Source: Tabrizicola aquatica (GTDB lineage: Bacteria > Pseudomonadota > Alphaproteobacteria > Rhodobacterales > Rhodobacteraceae). From it: a DNA stretch of 64,000 bases. The DNA is taken from NCBI RefSeq assembly GCF_002900975.1, contig NZ_PJON01000005.1, positions 124,001-188,000 on the forward strand, read 5' to 3'. Numbering within the stretch: the stretch's first letter is position 1; each line of letters begins with the position of its first letter. Of the stretch, positions 17,032-25,764 are shown piece by piece. The notes under the pieces are model-generated. The model worked only from the letters and a program-made list of their open reading frames with translations. It had not been told where the DNA came from and did not search any database. Made by a program: the position numbers and the translations under genes.

Positions 17032-18984
17032 CTATTCGGCGGCCACCGGGGTGGGATCGGCCAAGGCCACCAGGTCCAGCATGATGCGGTTCAGCTGGAA
17101 ATCCTTTGGCGTGTAGACCTGCGCGACACCCATCGCCCTGAGTTGCTTTGCGTCCTCGTCGGGGATGATGCCGCCGACAACCAGGGGCTGGGTCAGATTG
17201 GCGTCGCGCATCAGGTCCAGCGTCTCGCGGATCAGGGGGATGTGGCTGCCGGAGAGGATCGACAGGCCGATGACATCCGGCTGTTTCTCGGCCGCAGCAG
17301 AAACGATTTCCTGCGGGGTCAGGCGGATGCCGTCGTAGGTGATCTCCATCCCGCAGTCGCGGGCGCGGGCGGCGATCTGCTCGGCGCCATTGGAATGGCC
17401 GTCAAGGCCGGGCTTGCCAAGGAGGAGGCGCAGGGGGCGGCCAAGTTTGGTGGCGACGGCGGCCACGGCGTCGCGGACCGGCTCCAGCCCTTCGGTGCGG
17501 TTCGAGGGGTTCTGGCTGACGCCGGTGGGGGCGCGGTATTCGCCATACAGCGCGCGCATGGCGTTGCCCCATTCGCCGGTGGTGACCCCGGCCTTGGCGC
17601 AAAGGATGGAAGCCGGCATGATGTTCTCGCCGGTCTGGGCGGCCTGCCGCAATGCGGCGAGGGCTTCTTGCACCTTGGCGGGGTCGCGTTGCTTGCGCCA
17701 TTCGGCGAGGCGGGCGCATTGGTCTGCCTCGGCCTTGGGGTCGGCCTGCATGATCGCGCCTTCGCCGGTGGCGAGGGGGGAGGGTTCGGTGGTGGTGAAC
17801 TTGTTCACGCCGACGACGGTGGTCACGCCGGTTTCGATCCTGGCCAGGCGTTCGGCATTGGCCTCGACCAGGCGGCCCTTCATGTAGGCGATGGCGGCGA
17901 CCGCCCCGCCCATGGCGTCGATGTGGGCGAGTTCTTCCAGCGCGCCCTTCTTCAGTTCGTCGACCTTGCGGTCGATGGCAGGGTTGCCGTCGAAGAGGTC
18001 GTCGTATTCCAGAAGGTCGGTCTCGTAGGCCAGGATCTGCTGCATCCGCAGCGACCATTGCTGGTCGAAGGGGCGGGGCAGGCCCAACGCCTCATTCCAG
18101 GCGGGAAGCTGGACGGCACGGGCGCGGGCGTTCTTGGACAGGGTGACCGCAAGCATCTCGATCAGGATGCGGTAGACGTTGTTTTCGGGCTGCTGCTCGG
18201 TCAGGCCAAGCGAGTTGACCTGGACCCCATAGCGGAAGCGGCGGAACTTGGGGTCGGTGATGCCGTAGCGGGTTTCGAGAAGTTCATCCCAAAGGGCGGT
18301 GAAGGCGCGCATCTTGCAAAGCTCGGTCACGAAGCGGATGCCGGCATTGACAAAAAACGACATTCTGCCCGCCATTGCGGGGAAATCTGCGGGTGAAACT
18401 TTCACTTTCAGATCATCCAGCACCGCGCAGGCGGTGGCCAGTGCAAAGGCCAGTTCCTGTTCTGGCGTGGCCCCAGCCTCTTGCAGGTGGTAGCTGCAGA
18501 CGTTCATCGGGTTCCATTTGGGCAGGTGTTTCCCGGTATAGGCGGCGACGTCGGTGATCAGGCGAAGCGAGGGCTGCGGCGGCAGGATGTAGGTTCCCCG
18601 CGACAGGTATTCCTTGATGATGTCGTTCTGGACGGTGCCCTGCAGGGCCGACACGTCGGCGCCCTGTTCCTCGGCCACGGCGATGTAGAGCGCCAGAAGC
18701 CAGGGGGCCGTGGCGTTGATCGTCATCGAGGTGTTCATCTGTTCCAGCGGAATGTCCTGGAACAGCGCCCGCATGTCGCCGAGGTGGGCAACGGGGACGC
18801 CGACCTTGCCGACCTCACCCCGGCTGCGGGGATCGTCGCTGTCATAGCCGGTCTGGGTGGGCAGGTCGAAGGCGACGGAAAGCCCGGTCTGACCCTTGGC
18901 AAGGTTGGTGCGATAAAGCGCGTTCGAGGCCGCGGCGGTGGAATGACCGGCATAGGTGCGGAAGAGCCAGGGTTTCTCGGACAT
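17032..18984 (-). CDS. ecm: Ethylmalonyl-CoA mutase (B12-dependent)
   Basis: 650 residues. The N-terminal mutase barrel opens with KPWLFRTYAGHSTAAASNALYR and contains GLSVAFDLPTQTGYDSD and MNTSMTINATAPW. The C-terminal B12 domain has DGHSNG (D-x-H-x-x-G), SILSGSH and VVGGIIPDED, the base-off cobalamin motifs. The overall length and position beside ccr identify Ecm, which converts (2R)-ethylmalonyl-CoA to methylsuccinyl-CoA, rather than methylmalonyl-CoA mutase. The start at 18984 has GAGGT upstream; the open frame continues to 19119 but without a good site. Confidence 0.95.
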   Translation of the reverse strand: MSEKPWLFRTYAGHSTAAASNALYRTNLAKGQTGLSVAFDLPTQTGYDSDDPRSRGEVGKVGVPVAHLGDMRALFQDIPLEQMNTSMTINATAPWLLALYIAVAEEQGADVSALQGTVQNDIIKEYLSRGTYILPPQPSLRLITDVAAYTGKHLPKWNPMNVCSYHLQEAGATPEQELAFALATACAVLDDLKVKVSPADFPAMAGRMSFFVNAGIRFVTELCKMRAFTALWDELLETRYGITDPKFRRFRYGVQVNSLGLTEQQPENNVYRILIEMLAVTLSKNARARAVQLPAWNEALGLPRPFDQQWSLRMQQILAYETDLLEYDDLFDGNPAIDRKVDELKKGALEELAHIDAMGGAVAAIAYMKGRLVEANAERLARIETGVTTVVGVNKFTTTEPSPLATGEGAIMQADPKAEADQCARLAEWRKQRDPAKVQEALAALRQAAQTGENIMPASILCAKAGVTTGEWGNAMRALYGEYRAPTGVSQNPSNRTEGLEPVRDAVAAVATKLGRPLRLLLGKPGLDGHSNGAEQIAARARDCGMEITYDGIRLTPQEIVSAAAEKQPDVIGLSILSGSHIPLIRETLDLMRDANLTQPLVVGGIIPDEDAKQLRAMGVAQVYTPKDFQLNRIMLDLVALADPTPVAAE

Positions 18985-19030
18985 CGGGACCTCACGAGTC
19001 GGGCGGGTAATTTTATTGCGTTGATGATGG

Positions 19031-19058
19031 CATATGGGAAAGATCATGCCAATGTCAA
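19031..19058 (-). promoter_or_regulatory. Candidate sigma-70 promoter of ecm
   Basis: On the minus strand TTGACA (19058-19053) is followed after 16 bases by CATATG (19036-19031), about 45 bases before the ecm start codon. The -35 hexamer is perfect and the -10 is moderate. Confidence 0.5.
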
Positions 19059-19080
19059 TCGCTGCGCTGCGGCAACCCTG

Positions 19081-19127
19081 CCGAGGGCCTGCCTCCGGAC
19101 CCCCGGGATATTTTTGCAAAGATGAAA
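19081..19127 (+). repeat. GGATATTT element, copy 2
   Basis: GAGG...CCTC hairpin bases, then CCGGACCCCCGGGATATTT and TTTGCAAAGATGAAAGG. It lies between the divergent ecm and acyltransferase genes, so it cannot simply be a 3' terminator of either. Confidence 0.65.
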
Positions 19128-19166
19128 GGCGTTGCCGGGGATGAGGTTTGGGATAGGGTTTCGCCC

Positions 19167-20525
19167 ATGTTCGGCACAGTCGCGGTTCCGGTGTGGTTGC
19201 TTGTCCTGATCCTTGGCTTTGCCGCGATCAGCTTTGCCACGCATTTCCTGTTCCCCTCGGTGCGCTGGTTCTTTCGGCGGCGGGCGGAACGCGCGCTGTC
19301 GCGGTTGAACGCGCGGCTGGATCGGAAGCTGGACCTGTTCAAGCTGGCCGAACGGTCGGACATGGTGGCGCGGCTGGCCTATGACCAAAGGGTGGTCGAG
19401 GCGGCGATGGTTCATGCGGCCGAAACCGGGGTGCCAGGCGAGGTGGCCTTCGAGGAGGCGCGGCGCTATGCGCGCGAGATCGTGCCGGGGTTTTCCGCCA
19501 CGGTCTATTTCGGCTTCGGCACACGGGCGGCCAAGTGGCTGTCGCGGCTGCTGTTCCGGGTGCGGGTCGGCAAGGTGGACCAGGCGCTACGCACGATCGA
19601 CCCCAAGGCGACGGTGGTGTTCGTGATGAACCACCGCAGCAACATGGATTACGTGCTGGTGACCTGGTTGGTCGCGGACCGCTCGGCGGTAAGCTATGCA
19701 GTCGGGGAATGGGCGCGGGTCTGGCCGCTGTCGGCGCTGATCCGGTCGATGGGGGCCTATTTCATTCGGCGCGGCAGTCGCAATGCGCTCTATCGCAAGG
19801 TGCTGGCGCGCTATGTGCAGATGGCAAGCGAGGAGGGGACGACGCAGGCGATGTTCCCCGAGGGCGGGCTAAGTCTGGATGGGCGGGTGGGGCCGGCCAA
19901 GCTGGGGCTAATCAGCTATATCGTCGAGGGCTGGACGCCGCACGCGCGGGACGTGGTCTTTGTGCCGGTTGGCCTGGCCTATGACCGGGTGCTGGAGGAC
20001 CGGGTGCTGGTCGAGGCGGCGCAGGCCGGGACGCGGCGGTTCCGCAACCGGCCGGGGCGGGTGGCCTGGTACGGGCTGCGCTTCCTTTGGGCGCGGTTCC
20101 TTGGCCAGACCCGGGGCTTTGGGACGGCGGCGGCAGGATTCGGGGCGCCGGTCAGTCTGCGTGAGCATCTGGGGGACGGCGGCTCGGTCGAGGCGCTTGG
20201 GGAACGCCTGATGGCGTCGATTGCGGCGGTGGTGCCGGTGCTGCCGGTGCCGCTGGTGGCCCGTGCCTTGGGCGAGGGCGCGGCCAGCCGCGAGGACCTG
20301 GCCGCCCGGGTCCAGGCGATGGTCGCGGCGTTGCGTGCGGCGGGCGCGGTGCTGAAACTGCCGCCGGTGGGAGGGGCCTCGGTCCTGGACGAGGGGTTGG
20401 AGCCGTTGATCCGCCGGGGCTTGGTGTCCGCGGATCTGCAGCCGGTGCCCAAGGAACGGGCGCTTCTGGAGTTCTACGCCGCCTCGGTGCCGGACCTTGG
20501 CATTGCTGCGCCGCCGCAGACATAA
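19167..20525 (+). CDS. Membrane-bound acyltransferase, PlsC/PlsB-like
   Basis: 452 residues starting with one membrane helix (FGTVAVPVWLLVLILGFAAI). The acyltransferase core has NHRSNMDYVL (HX4D motif, about residue 157), AYFIRRGSRN and FPEGGLS (motif III), as in glycerol-3-phosphate or 1-acyl-glycerol-3-phosphate acyltransferases. A C-terminal helical extension follows. The ATG at 19167 starts just before the helix; an in-frame start at 19122 lies within the repeat. It sits between ecm and ccr, an arrangement I recall from Rhodobacter. A role in phospholipid synthesis is the likeliest. Confidence 0.82.
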   Translation: MFGTVAVPVWLLVLILGFAAISFATHFLFPSVRWFFRRRAERALSRLNARLDRKLDLFKLAERSDMVARLAYDQRVVEAAMVHAAETGVPGEVAFEEARRYAREIVPGFSATVYFGFGTRAAKWLSRLLFRVRVGKVDQALRTIDPKATVVFVMNHRSNMDYVLVTWLVADRSAVSYAVGEWARVWPLSALIRSMGAYFIRRGSRNALYRKVLARYVQMASEEGTTQAMFPEGGLSLDGRVGPAKLGLISYIVEGWTPHARDVVFVPVGLAYDRVLEDRVLVEAAQAGTRRFRNRPGRVAWYGLRFLWARFLGQTRGFGTAAAGFGAPVSLREHLGDGGSVEALGERLMASIAAVVPVLPVPLVARALGEGAASREDLAARVQAMVAALRAAGAVLKLPPVGGASVLDEGLEPLIRRGLVSADLQPVPKERALLEFYAASVPDLGIAAPPQT

Positions 20526-20550
20526 AATTACAAGAAGCGCCAATCAGACT

Positions 20551-20580
20551 ATTGCAAAGTTGCGCGCAAGAATATTATCT
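20551..20580 (+). promoter_or_regulatory. Candidate ccr promoter and operator
   Basis: TTGCAA (20552-20557) lies 15 bases before TATTAT (20573-20578). Between them is the palindrome TTGCGCGCAA. The GCGCAAGAATATT part matches the palindromic motif before mcl2. The short spacer is atypical for sigma-70 and may indicate an activator-dependent promoter. Confidence 0.4.
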
Positions 20581-20631
20581 GCCCCTAACGGCGCGGCGAT
20601 TCTGCAGCGCGGCATCTGGTTGGAGGCTAAG

Positions 20632-21924
20632 TTGGCTTTGGATACGCAAAACGCTTCTGTGATCTACGACGCGCCCAAGAAGGACCTGTACGAGTTGGGC
20701 GAGATGCCCCCCTTGGGCCATGTGCCAAAGCAGATGTACGCCTGGGCGATCCGGCGCGAGCGTCATGGTGCCCCGGACCAGTCGTTCCAGATCGAGGTGG
20801 TGGACACCTGGCGGATCGACAGCCACGAAGTGCTGGTCATGGTGATGGCGGCGGGTGTCAACTATAACGGCGTCTGGGCGGGCCTGGGCCAGCCGATCAG
20901 CCCGTTCGACGGCCACAAGGCGGCCTATCACATCGCGGGGTCCGACGCGGCCGGGATCGTCTGGGCGGTGGGCGACAAGGTCAAGCGCTGGAAGGTCGGG
21001 GATGAGGTGGTGATCCACTGCAACCAGGACGACGGCGACGACGAAGAGTGCAACGGCGGCGATCCGATGTTCTCGCCCACCCAGCGGATCTGGGGCTATG
21101 AGACGCCGGATGGAAGCTTTGCCCAGTTCACCCGGGTGCAGGCGCAGCAACTGATGCCGCGGCCAAAGCACCTGAGCTGGGAGGAATCGGCCTGCTACAC
21201 GCTGACGCTGGCGACCGCCTACCGGATGCTGTTCGGGCATGAACCGCATGACCTGAAACCCGGGCAGAACGTGCTGGTCTGGGGCGCGAGCGGAGGGCTT
21301 GGGTCCTATGCGATCCAGCTGATCAACACGGCCGGGGCCAATGCGATCGGGGTGATCAGCGACGAGACGAAGCGCGATTTCGTCATGGGACTGGGCGCCA
21401 AGGGCGTGATCAACCGAAACGACTTCAAATGCTGGGGGCAACTGCCCACGGTGAACAGCTCCGAATACAACGACTGGCTGAAAGAGGCGCGGCGCTTTGG
21501 CAAGGCGATCTGGGACATCACCGGAAAGGGCGTGAACGTCGACATGGTGTTCGAGCATCCGGGCGAGGCGACTTTCCCGGTCTCAAGCCTGGTGTGCAAG
21601 AAGGGTGGTATGGTGGTGATCTGTGCGGGAACCACCGGCTTCAACTGCACCTTCGACGTGCGCTACATGTGGATGCATCAAAAGCGCCTGCAGGGCAGCC
21701 ACTTCGCCCATCTGAAGCAGGCCGCCAGCGCCAACAAGCTGATGGTCGAGCGTCGGCTGGACCCCTGCATGTCCGAGGTCTTTCCCTGGGCCGATATCCC
21801 GAAGGCGCATACGCTGATGTGGAAGAACCAGCACAAGCCCGGCAACATGGCCGTGCTGGTGCAGGCGCCCCGGACCGGGTTGCGGACGTTTGAGGACACG
21901 CTTGAGGCGAGTCGCGCTCAGTAA
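20632..21924 (+). CDS. ccr: Crotonyl-CoA carboxylase/reductase
   Basis: 430 residues, the exact length expected for Rhodobacter Ccr. The start is a TTG at 20632 (MALDTQNAS) preceded by TGGAGG; the open frame runs further upstream without such a site. MDR fold: AAGVNYNGVWAGL (Asn of the CO2 pocket), the NADPH Rossmann motif GASGGLGSYAIQL, and GSHFAHLKQA near the C-terminus (conserved His). The long insert CNQDDGDDEECNGGDP is typical. It reductively carboxylates crotonyl-CoA to ethylmalonyl-CoA, the signature step of the pathway. Confidence 0.97.
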   Translation: MALDTQNASVIYDAPKKDLYELGEMPPLGHVPKQMYAWAIRRERHGAPDQSFQIEVVDTWRIDSHEVLVMVMAAGVNYNGVWAGLGQPISPFDGHKAAYHIAGSDAAGIVWAVGDKVKRWKVGDEVVIHCNQDDGDDEECNGGDPMFSPTQRIWGYETPDGSFAQFTRVQAQQLMPRPKHLSWEESACYTLTLATAYRMLFGHEPHDLKPGQNVLVWGASGGLGSYAIQLINTAGANAIGVISDETKRDFVMGLGAKGVINRNDFKCWGQLPTVNSSEYNDWLKEARRFGKAIWDITGKGVNVDMVFEHPGEATFPVSSLVCKKGGMVVICAGTTGFNCTFDVRYMWMHQKRLQGSHFAHLKQAASANKLMVERRLDPCMSEVFPWADIPKAHTLMWKNQHKPGNMAVLVQAPRTGLRTFEDTLEASRAQ

Positions 21925-22065
21925 TCCACAACCGTTAATCTTCGATTTACCCTGCGCGGCGATTCTGCTGTCGCGGGGGGCAGAGTTCCCCGGCCGTCGT
22001 GGCAAGCGCCTCGGCGGCCGGGTTCGCTTTGGCCCCGCCGCAGACTGGATCGACCCGAGGGGTTC

Positions 22066-22245
22066 ATGCGCCACGACTGGATTTTCGATGTGCTGTCGGA
22101 TCTGCATGCTTATGCCGACCGCAATGCTTTGGCAGAGCTGGCACACAAACTGGAGGAGGCGCTGGCCGTGGCCCGCTGGGAGTTGGGCGAGGAGGCCGAG
22201 GCAGGCCCGCCGCCGCCGTTCCGGTCCGCGCGGCGTGCGCATTAG
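22066..22245 (+). CDS. 59-residue conserved small protein downstream of ccr
   Basis: MRHDWIFDVLSDLHAYADRN, then a helical LAELAHKLEEALAVARWELG and a Pro-rich basic tail. GAGGGG precedes the ATG. I recall similar short proteins (MRHDWIFEVL type) from Rhodobacterales, which makes a real gene likely despite the length. Amphipathic helices, no signal peptide; function unknown. It lies between ccr and the helicase gene. Confidence 0.68.
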   Translation: MRHDWIFDVLSDLHAYADRNALAELAHKLEEALAVARWELGEEAEAGPPPPFRSARRAH

Positions 22246-22282
22246 CCTTACACCCGACAGGCGAAGCGGCTAGGGTGCGGCC

Positions 22283-23821
22283 ATGCAGATGCCCGCGCTG
22301 ACCTTCTCTGACGACCAGGCCGAAGCCTTTGACCGGCTGGCCGCCGCCTTCCTTGGCGCGGGGATCGACCTGGCGGAAGGTGAGCTGTCGCCGATGGCCG
22401 AGGGGCGGACCTCGGTCCTGGCGGTGGTGGGCAAGGCGGGGTCGGGCAAGACCATGCTGCTGGCCGAGCTGTATCGGGGCCTGAAGGCGGCAGGGGTCGA
22501 GGTGATCTCCGGCGATTATGAGGGCAAGAAGCGCAAGGATCGTCGGACGCTGGCGATCCTGGCGCCGACGAACAAGGCCGCCAGCGTGTTGCGGCTGCGC
22601 GGGGTGCCGGCGACGACGATCCACCGCATCCTTTATACCCCGGTCTATGACCCGGAATACGAGAAGATTGCCGAGTGGCTGGCCGGGACCGGCCCGCGCC
22701 CGGTCATCGACAGCCTGGCCATTGCCGGGCTGACCGAGTTGGCGCTGGACCGCGCGCATGCGTTCTATCAGCAGGTGGCGTCGATCCCGGGTGCGCTTGC
22801 GGCAGCGGGGCTGAAAGGGTCGGATTTCATCAAGGGCTGGAAGCGGCGGGACGAGCCCCTGGATGTGGGCTTTGTCGATGAAGCCTCGATGCTGGACGAA
22901 CGCCAGTTCGACGACCTGCGCGAGATCTTTCCGACACTGGTCCTGTTCGGCGATCCGGCGCAGTTAGCCCCGGTCGGTCAGTCGGGCGCGATGGTGTTCG
23001 AAAAGCTGGGCGAGGGCCGCAAGCTGATCCTGTCCCGCATCCACCGGCAGACGCAGGACAACCCGATCCTGGACCTTGCCCATGCGCTGGGCGACGACCG
23101 GCTGGGGTTCGAGGATTTCGAGGCGCTGGTGCAGGAAAAGGCCCGCGCCGACGACCGCGTGGTCTGGGCCGAGCGGGTGGAGGCGGCGCTGATGGCGCGT
23201 TCGCCCGTGCTGGTCTGGCGCAACGCGACGCGGGTGCGGCTGATCCAGGCGTTCCGCAACGCCTATGGCGCGCCCGAGGACCAGCTTCTGCCGGGCGAGC
23301 CGTTGATCTGCGATGGAATCGAGTTGCCCTTGAAGCATCGCAAGAAGCGCATCGACCTTGAGGCGCGGGGTCTGATCAAGGGCGCCCAGGTGATCTATCT
23401 GGGCGAGGGCAACCGCACCGGCTTTGCGCGGCTGCATGTCGTGGGGGCGGAGGAGCCGCAGCTTTCCGCCGCCTCGATCATCAAGATCGAGAAGCCGGAT
23501 GAGGAAGAGCCCTTCATTCCCCATGCCGCCAGCATGGGTGCGGCCTTTCTGCATGGCGCGGCGGTGACGATCCACAAGGCGCAGGGCAGCCAGTGGGACG
23601 AGGTGCAGGTCTTTGCGCCGGACCTTTATGCCGCCGCCCAGTCCGGGCGCAGCGAGGCCGGGGTGCCCCTGTGGAAGCGGCTGGCCTATGTGGCGATTAC
23701 TCGGGCGCAGACGCGGCTCTATTGGGTGGTCCGCAACCGGCTGGCGCGGCCGACCGCCCCCCTGGGGATCGACGACCTGCGGCGCGAGCCTGCGCCCCTG
23801 GCGCTGGACCGGGCGGAGTAG
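22283..23821 (+). CDS. SF1B DNA helicase, Dda/RecD-like
   Basis: 512 residues. Walker A is VVGKAGSGKTML (about 48-59), motif Ia APTNKAASVLR, and motif II GFVDEASML. FGDPAQLAPVG (motif III), VTIHKAQGSQWDEV (motif V) and YVAITRAQTRLYWV (motif VI) follow, the last within a UvrD_C_2-type domain. This is a stand-alone helicase without RecB/RecC-type domains, resembling phage T4 Dda and bacterial RecD2-like proteins. It presumably unwinds DNA 5' to 3' in replication restart or repair. No SOS-box-like site is evident. Confidence 0.9.
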   Translation: MQMPALTFSDDQAEAFDRLAAAFLGAGIDLAEGELSPMAEGRTSVLAVVGKAGSGKTMLLAELYRGLKAAGVEVISGDYEGKKRKDRRTLAILAPTNKAASVLRLRGVPATTIHRILYTPVYDPEYEKIAEWLAGTGPRPVIDSLAIAGLTELALDRAHAFYQQVASIPGALAAAGLKGSDFIKGWKRRDEPLDVGFVDEASMLDERQFDDLREIFPTLVLFGDPAQLAPVGQSGAMVFEKLGEGRKLILSRIHRQTQDNPILDLAHALGDDRLGFEDFEALVQEKARADDRVVWAERVEAALMARSPVLVWRNATRVRLIQAFRNAYGAPEDQLLPGEPLICDGIELPLKHRKKRIDLEARGLIKGAQVIYLGEGNRTGFARLHVVGAEEPQLSAASIIKIEKPDEEEPFIPHAASMGAAFLHGAAVTIHKAQGSQWDEVQVFAPDLYAAAQSGRSEAGVPLWKRLAYVAITRAQTRLYWVVRNRLARPTAPLGIDDLRREPAPLALDRAE

Positions 23822-23823
23822 CA

Positions 23824-23844
23824 CAATTTTTCTGCGAAAAATTG
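23824..23844. repeat. AT-rich hairpin, copy 1
   Basis: CAATTTTT-CTGCG-AAAAATTG, eight-base arms, directly after the helicase stop. A near copy lies after trpF (54951-54971). Both follow a stop codon within a few bases, so a terminator or RNA-processing role is likely. Confidence 0.65.
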
Positions 23845-23907
23845 GGGACGGCTGTTCAGCTTGCGGCGCTTCTCGCCTATCCTGGTACCGAAAGAGGGAG
23901 CGTTCGC

Positions 23908-24144
23908 ATGGCTTTGGTTTTCGTCCAGTTCCGCTGCATGCCCGGCCGCACTTATGAGGTGGCCGATGCGATCTGGGACCGCGAGGTGGTCAGCGAGATG
24001 TATTCCACCAGCGGCGACTATGACCTGATGGCCAAGGTCTATATCCCCGAGGATCAGGACGTGGGGCATTACCTGTCCTCGCGGCTGTTCGACATTCCCG
24101 GCATCCAGCGGACGCTGACCACAATGACGTTCAAGGCGTTCTGA
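23908..24144 (+). CDS. Stand-alone AsnC/Lrp ligand-binding (RAM) domain protein
   Basis: 78 residues forming a single RAM domain: LVFVQFRCMPGRTYEVADAI, then YSTSGDYDLMAKVYIP and PGIQRTLTTMTFKAF. There is no helix-turn-helix, so it cannot bind DNA like Lrp. Such single-domain proteins form oligomers that bind amino acids and may modulate full-length Lrp regulators. AGAGGGAG supports the ATG. Convergent with pyrD. Confidence 0.88.
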   Translation: MALVFVQFRCMPGRTYEVADAIWDREVVSEMYSTSGDYDLMAKVYIPEDQDVGHYLSSRLFDIPGIQRTLTTMTFKAF

Positions 24145-24157
24145 GCCGGGCCGAGCG

Positions 24158-24209
24158 CCGGGGGTTTCACACCCCCGGACCCCCGTGGGATATTTTCGCC
24201 AGTATGAAA
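24158..24209. repeat. GGATATTT element, copy 3
   Basis: CCGGGGGT-ttcac-ACCCCCGG hairpin followed by ACCCCCGTGGGATATTTT and CGCCAGTATGAAAC. It sits between the convergent AsnC-type and pyrD genes, consistent with a bidirectional terminator-like role. Confidence 0.7.
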
Positions 24210-24216
24210 CGGCGGG

Positions 24217-25278
24217 TCAGAGCCAGTGGCCGCGGCCGGTGCCGACGGCTTGGGCGACGTTGGCAAAGCCGTCGCGGGCGAGCAGCACGTCAAGGCCCGT
24301 GGCCACGCGCGGGATCAGCGAGAGGCCTTCATAAACCATCGCCGTATAAAGCTGCACGGCCGAGGCCCCGGCGCAGATTTTCCGGTAGGCCTGTTCCGGG
24401 GTGGAGATGCCTCCGACGCCGATTAGGGGCAGTCTGCCCTCGGTCAGTTGTGAAAGCTCCGCCAGCACGCGCGTGGACTTTTCGAACAATGGCGCGCCTG
24501 AAAGGCCGCCCTGTTGGTCACGATTTGCAGATTTCAAACCTTCTCGCGACAAGGTGGTATTGGTGGCGATGATGCCGGCAAGGCCGGAGGTCAGCGCAAC
24601 CTCGGCAATCTGGGCAAGGTCGTCGGGCGTCAGATCGGGCGCGATCTTCAGGAATACCGGGATCGGGTTGGGCAGGGCAGCGCGCGCCTCCATCACGCCG
24701 GCCAAGAGCGCGGCCAGTGCGGCGGGGCCTTGCAGGTCGCGCAGTTTCTCGGTGTTCGGGGAACTGACGTTCACGGTGGCAAAGTCGACATGCGGACCGC
24801 AGAGGGCCAGCACCTTGGCGAAGTCGGCGGCGCGGTTGTCGCTGGTCTTGTTCGCGCCAAGGTTCAGGCCGACCGGAACCTGCGTGCGGCTGCGCTGGGA
24901 CAACCGCTGGCCGATGACTGCGGCCCCTTCGTTGTTGAAGCCGAAGCGGTTGATCGCGGCGCGGTCCTCGGTCAGGCGAAAGAGGCGCGGCTTGTCATTG
25001 CCCGGTTGCGGCAGGGGCGTGGCGGCGCCAACCTCGATGAAGCCGAAGCCCGCGCGGGACAGGGCGGCGATGGCGGTGCCGTTCTTGTCATAGCCGGCAG
25101 CAAGGCCCACCGGGTTCAACAAGTCCATTCCTGCCAGCGTGGTTGCCAGCCGGGGCGAGGTGACCGGACCGGGCAGCGGTGCAAGTCCCGTGTTCAGCGC
25201 CACCAGCGACAGGCCATGCGCGCGCTCCGGGTCCAGCCGGTGCAAGAGCGCGAGGCCCGTGCGTTCCACCAGGCTCAT
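24217..25278 (-). CDS. pyrD: Dihydroorotate dehydrogenase (quinone), class 2
   Basis: 353 residues. An N-terminal helical domain ([18 protein letters not shown]) directs it to the inner membrane and quinone. The FMN barrel has [37 protein letters not shown] (with catalytic Ser), [11 protein letters not shown] and IGVGGI. It oxidises dihydroorotate to orotate in pyrimidine synthesis. The ATG at 25278 overlaps the stop of the DUF952 gene (ATGA), so the two form an operon. Confidence 0.96.
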   Translation of the reverse strand: MSLVERTGLALLHRLDPERAHGLSLVALNTGLAPLPGPVTSPRLATTLAGMDLLNPVGLAAGYDKNGTAIAALSRAGFGFIEVGAATPLPQPGNDKPRLFRLTEDRAAINRFGFNNEGAAVIGQRLSQRSRTQVPVGLNLGANKTSDNRAADFAKVLALCGPHVDFATVNVSSPNTEKLRDLQGPAALAALLAGVMEARAALPNPIPVFLKIAPDLTPDDLAQIAEVALTSGLAGIIATNTTLSREGLKSANRDQQGGLSGAPLFEKSTRVLAELSQLTEGRLPLIGVGGISTPEQAYRKICAGASAVQLYTAMVYEGLSLIPRVATGLDVLLARDGFANVAQAVGTGRGHWL

Positions 25279-25613
25279 AGCAGGCCCTCGGGGAAGATGT
25301 GGCCGGTTGCGCCAAGCGGCAGGGACTTGTCCCAGACCACCTCGTCCAGCCGCAGGGGGCGGTAGAGATGCGGGAACAGCTGGCCGCCGCGCGAGGGTTC
25401 CCATTTCAGGGCCGGGCCAAGGCGGTCGGGGTCGAAGGCGACCAGCACCAGATCGCTTTCGGTGGCGAACCATTTCGCCGCCGTCTCGGCCACCTGGGCC
25501 GGGGTGGAGAAATGGATGAACCCGTCTGCCAGATCGACCGGCGCGCCCAGGGTTTCGCCCGCGGCGCGAAAGGCGTCCCATTCCGGGCGGCGGAAAATCT
25601 TCAGGATCAGCAT
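25275..25613 (-). CDS. DUF952 family protein
   Basis: 112 residues: [17 protein letters not shown] at the start, [22 protein letters not shown], then [26 protein letters not shown]. This is the DUF952 signature with the conserved His in FIHFS and the FPHLY block. The family is related to an ADP-ribosyltransferase-like fold by some proposals; function unproven. It is co-transcribed ahead of pyrD, with a four-base overlap. Confidence 0.9.
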   Translation of the reverse strand: MLILKIFRRPEWDAFRAAGETLGAPVDLADGFIHFSTPAQVAETAAKWFATESDLVLVAFDPDRLGPALKWEPSRGGQLFPHLYRPLRLDEVVWDKSLPLGATGHIFPEGLL

Positions 25614-25764
25614 GGCGCGCTTTTGCCCGGCATCGGCGGCGCGGTCAATGCGGATGCGCTGTCACCGGCCTTTCGCATTTGTCGCCCATGGAACAAAAAT
25701 CGGCCTTTGACTCGGCCAATCCGCGCGGGCAGGCTGAGGCCATCAACCATCAAGGGAGCATTCG

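Noticed and set aside
20497-20631. N-terminal extension of Ccr
   Set aside because: The upstream frame has no ribosome site; the TTG at 20632 has TGGAGG and gives exactly 430 residues.
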